DNA from: Piliocolobus tephrosceles
Lineage: Eukaryota > Chordata > Mammalia > Primates > Cercopithecidae
Assembly (NCBI RefSeq): GCF_002776525.5
Contig: NC_045436.1
Span: forward strand, 14,481,243 to 14,545,242
Reading direction: 5' to 3'
Length of the DNA: 64,000 nucleotides
Shown here: in pieces, positions 58,150-64,000 of the stretch
How positions within the stretch are numbered: position 1 is the stretch's first letter
Layout: each line of letters opens with the position of its first letter
Position numbers and translations under genes: made by a program
Notes under the pieces: generated by a model
Told to the model about the DNA's origin: nothing
Database searches by the model: none
The model's input: only the letters and a program-made list of their open reading frames with translations

Positions 58150-59480
58150 AATGATGTATATCACACTGACCTCTGCATTTTCAGAAGTAGCTAATATTAA
58201 TAATTTCATGTTGTTTTTCTTTGATGCATGGGTGTATACCAAGAAGAAAAATATTGCCTTGGTTGCATATTTTCAAATTTTATATAAATGGCAAAATGTC
58301 ATACAAATTATTGGCAACTTGACTTTTCACATATGTCATTTCAGACATTTAGCCTCATTGCTATATACACCTCTGATTTATTTACTCAATTTGCTGTTTA
58401 GTAGTAAATTATATAACTATCAAAAATTTGTATATTTTCTTCCAAGTTTACCTAGCATATGCACAAGAGTTTACCCAGTATATACAGAATTAGAATAACC
58501 AGGTGATAGTAAATCTCAGCCATTAATTTTAATAGCTGTTGTTAAAATAATCATACAAAATAGTTGTGCCAAATCAAACTTTTAGCAATAGCATATGCAA
58601 ATTTCCTTTCTACACATTTGTTCCCCAAACTTACAAATAATGTTCTAATAGGCTGTATATCTTTCTTATTCATAAACGGGAATGCTTTTCATAGTCTCAA
58701 TAACATTAATTTAATCTCTGCAAATACTTTCTCCTAGTCTGTGACTAATTTTAAATATTGTGGTGTGTTTACTTGAACACACAGAGCTAATTTAACATAT
58801 TCTAATTTGCCAGGAATTGATTTTTTGTATGGTCTTAGGTACAATTCTATTTTTCTTTTGTTTTCTTTTATATTTTTCTTTTTTCTTTCAGATGAACATT
58901 TAAGTATCCCACCATCATTTATTAAATATCTTATATTTGAGTTGTTTACTGTTTTTGGCTTTAATGGATAGTACTGACATGAACAGTTATGTGCATGTCT
59001 TTTTTTGTGAATCCACATTTTCAATATTTCAATATATCTAGGATTACTAGGTCCAACTTGCGAGATACACTGCCAAATATTTTTATATGGTGGTTATTTT
59101 TAACTTTTCAATATTATTCTTACATATATTTACTCAAAATGACACATTGTATCTACATTTCTTGGAAATTTTTTTCCACAGCCTCTATTTATAGTGTTTA
59201 AAATCTCTTCTCTGCTGTATTTATGATAGTATTACAATTTTTCTTAACAAATCTTTTACTTTATCTTTTATCTCTTTTTGTTTATGTTTCTGGAGCTTTG
59301 CCTATTCATTATGCTTTTGTAAGGAACATTTTCGTCAACTTGGTTCTATTTATTTGACATCCATTCTGTTAATATTTGCTCTTATTTTTATTATTTTCTG
59401 CTTAAGTTCCCATAGATTTGCTTTTCTGGGTTTTTTTTATTTGTTTCTAGCCCAGCATTTTTAGGCCAATATTTTAGTCC
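58150..59480 (-). mobile_element. L1M/HAL1 LINE fragments
   Basis: Plus-strand reading gives the reverse of old L1 sequence: GCAAATACTTTCTCCTAGTC, GGAATTGATTTTTTGTATGG, CACCATCATTTATTAAATA, AGGATTACTAGGTCC with ACTGCCAAATATTTT, and TCTTATTTTTATTATTTTCT. Their order suggests more than one fragment. No frame survives. Confidence 0.6.
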
Positions 59481-59495
59481 TTTACGTAAAGAAGT

Positions 59496-59767
59496 AATTG
59501 AGCCTAGAACAGTGGCCCACTTCGGCAATCCCAGCACTTTGGGAGGCTGAGGTAGGCCAGTCGCTTGAGCCCGGGAGATCGAGACCAGCCTGGCCAACAT
59601 GGCAAAACCCCACCTCTTCTAAAGATATGAAAATTAGCCTGGAGTGATGGCATATGCCTGTGATACCAGCTACTTGGGAAGTTGAGGCACCAAGACTTGC
59701 TTCAACCTGGGGGGCAGAAGTTGCGGTGAGCCAAGATAACACTATTGAACTCCAGCCTGGGTAAAAG
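59496..59767 (+). mobile_element. AluJ-like element without poly(A)
   Basis: Plus-strand, diverged Alu from GAGCCTAGAACAGTGGCCCA. It ends at CTCCAGCCTGGGTAAAAG, where it joins MIR sequence directly; the 3' end and tail are missing. Confidence 0.88.
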
Positions 59768-59985
59768 TTTGGGCTTTGGAATAAGAACTGGATTCCAATT
59801 TCCATGCTACCTATCTAGTAACTGCATGACTGTGAGGATGAAATTTAACCTCCTTAGACTTATTTCCTTACTTGTAATAGAAGGGAGACAACTGCTTTAC
59901 CATGGGCCATTGTGAATATTAAATGAGACAGTTTACGTAAACAGATTCACAAAGAGCAGGCAAGTAGTAAATGTTCTTAAATAGT
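59765..59985 (+). mobile_element. MIR SINE, near full length
   Basis: Reads TTTGGGCTTTGGAATAAGAA, GTAACTGCATGACTGTGAGG, TTAACCTCCTTAGACTTATT, TTGTAATAGAAGGGAG, AATATTAAATGAGACAG and GCAGGCAAGTAGTAAATGTT, in MIR order. Confidence 0.82.
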
Positions 59986-62334
59986 AGAGCTTGTCATTCA
60001 TTTTACTACTAAATGAAACAATAATTATGTTCTTGTTCATGTTGAAAATGTTCTTAATGTTTAGAGATATTCGCACAATCCTAAAGGTTGTATGTCTTTT
60101 TTTATTATTCCAAAATATAAATCTACTACATTCAAAAGAGGTTTCGATTGTGAAAATGTATCATTCCAGTTTATCTTATTTAAAAGTTTGTTTAAGTTTA
60201 TCGTGTTTAAGTTGACTGAGACTTGAATGCTTGGAACCAAGTCTTAAAATAATTTTTCCATGATAAAAACAAACCAGTTGTTGAGTATATTTACTTATTT
60301 TGCAAATTTCGAATATTCATTTTTTTTATTTTAAAATAAACTAATATGCTCTCACAGACATTCTGAGATGCATCTCTCTTTCAATTTCTTAATGTCAAGA
60401 TTATATAAGTAATAGAGAACTATTTTGAATTTGTTATTTGGTAATGACTAGCTTATTAAATTTTTTGAGAGTATAATAATATGGGCATAAGTATGAAAAG
60501 AAAGATTTTTTAAAAATTGTTAAGGTTGTTAAGGTTATGAAGAGGTTGTGAAATAAAATAAAATATCATAAAAAGCTTCAAAAGAAAAGATATTTGGAAG
60601 GGATATAACAAGAGACAGAAGAATACTCTAAATTATTTTCAGTAATTCTTTATTGCTATTTTAAAATTATAACTCCATCTGTTCTAATTTCACTTGCTTT
60701 CCTATAAATACATCAGTTTCAAAAAGTAACAATCTTCAAATAAACTCTGGTACTTTGCTATATAATTAAACCTGTGAGTAATTGTTGCTAGTAAATTATA
60801 AATAAGATTTTACGTTTATATTTCTACCAAAGACAAGGTGAACCATAGGCCCTTTAAAAATCACTGTTCAGAAAAGCCTTCAGAAAATGACAATATTTCC
60901 TAAAATTTTAAGATACAATCCCTGATCTCCTCTTTAGGTACATGCTGGATAAGTATACATTATATGCATGTATATGTATATGTGTGTGTGTGTGTGTGTA
61001 TACATATATATATACACACACACACATGCATCTATAATCTGTTTGTTGTAACTAAAATAATTTTTATTTTTTTATCTCAAGTAATATTTCACTGAGGATA
61101 ATAACCTTATTTTGTGAATCTCACCAGTTTATGGTTATGTCTTCCAGAAATCACTTATTTGACCTATTAAATTTTACAACATAAAAAGGCAAAAATCAAT
61201 GTATCTAAACCTCAATGTGATCTCCCAATAGACTAATTCAAATTGAATTAACCTAGGAAATAATGCCCATGAACCATTTATTTAAACAAAGCCTTAAAAG
61301 ATTGTTTTATGATAGCTTTCCTTACTAAGGCTCATGCAATTATTTCTATTTATCAAAACTCAATGAAAATTGAAAATGTTGTTTAAAAAGATGGAATTCA
61401 TTATATTGAATTATTGCTCAATGATATTAGAACTGGAGCATTTCAGTGTTCCAGAAGCACAGTTTAAACTTTAAGCACAAAAATGGGATTACTTATTAAA
61501 GTAGAATTTTTTATAACTCTTTGAATATCTACCCTTAGTATATACTTCAATATTCTGTTAGAACACAAGTATCTATTTTTAATTGTCCTAGATTTTCTTA
61601 TATTAAGTACTGCGCTAGTCTGAGTTATATAACATTGCAGAGTATAGCCTGTATTTTGTTGTTTTTGCAATGTTAAAAGTGTTACTTTTAAACATGTCAT
61701 AATATACATTGATTTTCTTTTTGATATTAAGCTTCAGCTATCTAGTACTCTTGGTATTACGTATATTAAGCCAGCTCCCTTCTCTACAGTCAACTACATT
61801 TATAAAGGTCATTCAGTTTATTTATACAGTATTCACATATGTCAGTGGAAATTTAGAGTTATCTGTTTAGCCGTCAAAGCAATAATGTTATATCATTAAT
61901 CTCTGCATTACTTATACATCAAAAATGTGCAACTTTCTAAGTTGCAGTTCCAGATGATTATATATGCAATGAATCACAGTTTACTGCATGCCATTCTTTT
62001 TTCTTCTTCTGTTTTTAGTTTCCTTGAAAAGCTAGACAACTGCATTCTTATTCTGTAAACCCTCACATAATTAAAACTAAGTGAGCGAATTAGGCTTAAT
62101 ATTTGAAAACCCATTTTTAACTCTTTGTGACAGGCTGTAACTACAGGGATTTGGAACGTCCATATTCTTTATTTCATAACCATTAGAAATGTATTTATTT
62201 CAAAATAATTTCCATTCTTAGCCACAGCTCTTTACTGCAACATTCAATTAGACATGGGCAGAATGCAAAGAAGGGAATTAATAAGAAATTATTGCAATAA
62301 TTCTGGAAGAAAGCAATACATTTATTATTTTTCA
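59986..62334. other. AT-rich unique sequence with a TG/TA microsatellite
   Basis: Besides the dinucleotide run at 60960-61026, nothing is recognised. Confidence 0.4.
60960..61026. repeat. Compound (TG)n/(TA)n/(CA)n microsatellite
   Basis: A TG run, then TA units, then a CA run. The two ends are complementary, so the tract can fold on itself. Likely length-polymorphic. Confidence 0.9.
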
Positions 62335-62465
62335 TTCACTCATTTGACAGTAATTGAGTTCTTAATATATTCCAGACAAAATTCTAGGATCTGAGGATTT
62401 AGAAATGGGGAATAATGCACGTCATGTTTTTCCTGAAGCACAGTGGATGCTTAATAAATATTAGT
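62335..62465 (-). mobile_element. L2 LINE 3' end remnant
   Basis: Reads TTGAGTTCTTAATATATTCC, AAAATTCTAGGATCTGAGGA, the reverse of the L2 3' end. The following TGGATGCTTAATAAATATTA tail points the other way, so two small fragments may be present. Confidence 0.5.
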
Positions 62466-64000
62466 CATCCTCACCCTCATATCCTTCCTATCCATTATCA
62501 TATTTCTCTTCACAGCAATTGTTGTGATTTTATTCATCACTGAGGAGAATTTCAATACACTTGGGAATAATATCTACAGTTTTATAGTATGTAAAATTTA
62601 GGTAAGTCTGGTTTCCAGTTGCTTTTTCTAGTTAATATTCCGCATAACTTTTTTCATGGATTTGTCTTAATATAGGGTGTTGGTCTATGTAAATAGTTAC
62701 CTAGGCATTCAGATTTCCTCCAGAAGTTAGGTTGGGGCCCTGATCCTTGTGTCTTAATGAAGAAAAGTAGAAGGAGACAAAAAAGAGAAAAGCCCTTAGT
62801 CAAATACAGTTAATCCCTTTTCCAGTTTCATCAGTTCAGTAATTTATTTCTTCTCCTTTGCACAGGAGTAAGTAAAACGTTGACAAAATGGATAAAAATA
62901 CTCCTTTCATAACTTTCCCTCTTTAGAGTACAACAAAATGTCATCTAACCTCTAAAAACATAAGAGATGAAACCTAAGTTTTTTTTCTCTATTAAATAGT
63001 TTATTCAAATGAAATCATGGTAACCTTTCGATGTTGGATATCTCCATGTTCTCTCAAACATTGTAGCTAGATATTTATTTAACATGTGTTCAAGTTTTGA
63101 ATATAGAATTGTGAGTTTATTCTCATGCTTCAGATAGTTATCAATTTAAATAAAATCTCAGATTATAGTGAATAATACTCTTGCATACTTGAAATTTGCT
63201 GAGAGTAGATCTCATCACATGCCCCAAAAATTGTAACAACGGAAAGTGATGTGGGTGTGTTAACTCATGTGATCCTGATAATCATTTTACATTGCATATG
63301 CAATCAAATCATCACATGGTACTCTTGCAGTATACAAAATTTATGTCAATTGTATTTCTACAAAGCTGAAAAATAGATAAAATAAAGTCTCAGCATTATC
63401 CTTTCATTAACTATATCTATTATCTTGCCAAGAGGATGCCAGATATTCTTATAACACTTTTATAAGAAAAAAATAGAAAATTTAAAAGAATATTTAAATA
63501 AATAAATAGTTTTTAGGATTTTATATATGTTCTTTTGAAAGAATTTTGCATATATACAAGGGAATAATCTGAAAAGATATAACGTGTTATATGAACACTG
63601 CAAATAGCAATTGGTTATCTAACATATAGTGCTAAGCAGCTTTAGGAAGCACAAATGCAAACACTTAAGTTCAAGTATAAATTTAAGCATTATTGGGATC
63701 AGTGAATCATCTTGAATATAGATATATATATTTTTGCTTGTTATTGATGTGTGTATTTAGAGGTATACACGTATTTAGAGATATATTTGGAAATATTTTT
63801 CTATAAACTTTCCTGTGAAGAAAAACTTGGCATTTGCTTCCTGGATAAAATAATATACTTTATTACATTAAAAAAATAAACATCAAAATAAAAACCACAT
63901 AACTACAATATTTGCCTGTATAATCTTCAATATTTTGACTTTCAAATAACAAAAAAAGATAAAAACTTGTTATACCCTCAACATCCTAAACAGTAGGCTT
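62466..64000. other. AT-rich unique sequence
   Basis: No gene or repeat recognised up to the end of the window. Confidence 0.4.

Overview
This window is a stretch of AT-rich, CpG-depleted nuclear DNA from a higher primate, most likely human or another catarrhine. The evidence is about a dozen Alu elements (old J-type and younger S/Y-type), an L1PA-type LINE, older L1M, L2, MIR, MLT1/MLT2, MER5 and Tigger elements, several class I endogenous retrovirus LTRs, and a processed pseudogene of a mammalian gene. I find no intact protein-coding gene, no tRNA or rRNA gene, no CRISPR array and no prokaryotic feature. Nearly all open reading frames are chance frames or lie inside repeats. The window reads as intergenic or deep intronic sequence.

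Layout. 14-707 is a solo class I LTR with a clean 4-bp target duplication. 1836-6063 (minus) is a processed pseudogene of PSIP1 (LEDGF/p75), split by a Tigger1 DNA transposon (2154-4875) that itself carries an Alu (4514-4817). About 6470-10160 is an old L2 LINE broken up by two L1M insertions; one has a 5' inversion and carries an Alu. 10270-15000 holds MIR, L1M/HAL1 and L2 pieces, a repeated segment of unknown family, an LTR with paired E-boxes, and an L1 3' stub. 15000-24370 is mostly unique sequence with MER5-like, MIR, MLT2 and L2 remnants. 24370-27470 holds three Alus, an MLT1 LTR and an AT-rich tandem repeat.

27470-36600 is mostly unique, with L2, MIR, a Tigger-type element carrying an Alu, and three more Alus. 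36632-40077 (minus) is a collapsed class I provirus: a complete 5' LTR, a proline-type primer binding site, a leader, a broken gag, then a junction straight into a truncated 3' LTR. 41330-44824 contains an Alu, L2 and MIR, three inverted CCAAT boxes at exact 32-bp spacing, and a 32-bp duplication next to a near-perfect palindrome. 46790-48607 is a Russian-doll insertion: a Tigger-type element, holding a hAT element with a perfect 8-bp duplication, holding two Alus. 49468-49585 has strong splice-site-like borders. 50170-50760 is an Alu fragment split by an MLT2A-type LTR. 52601-52951 is a second hAT element. 53229-55386 is a 5'-truncated L1PA with a broken ORF2. The remainder is MIR, L1M, AluJ and unique AT-rich DNA.

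Nothing here works together as a pathway. The biology is a layered record of insertions: pseudogene, L2, MIR and L1M first, then Tigger, hAT and MLT, then ERV1, Alu and L1PA. Family names come from recognising sequence patterns by eye; no database search was run, so subfamily names are tentative and boundaries of old repeats are approximate.
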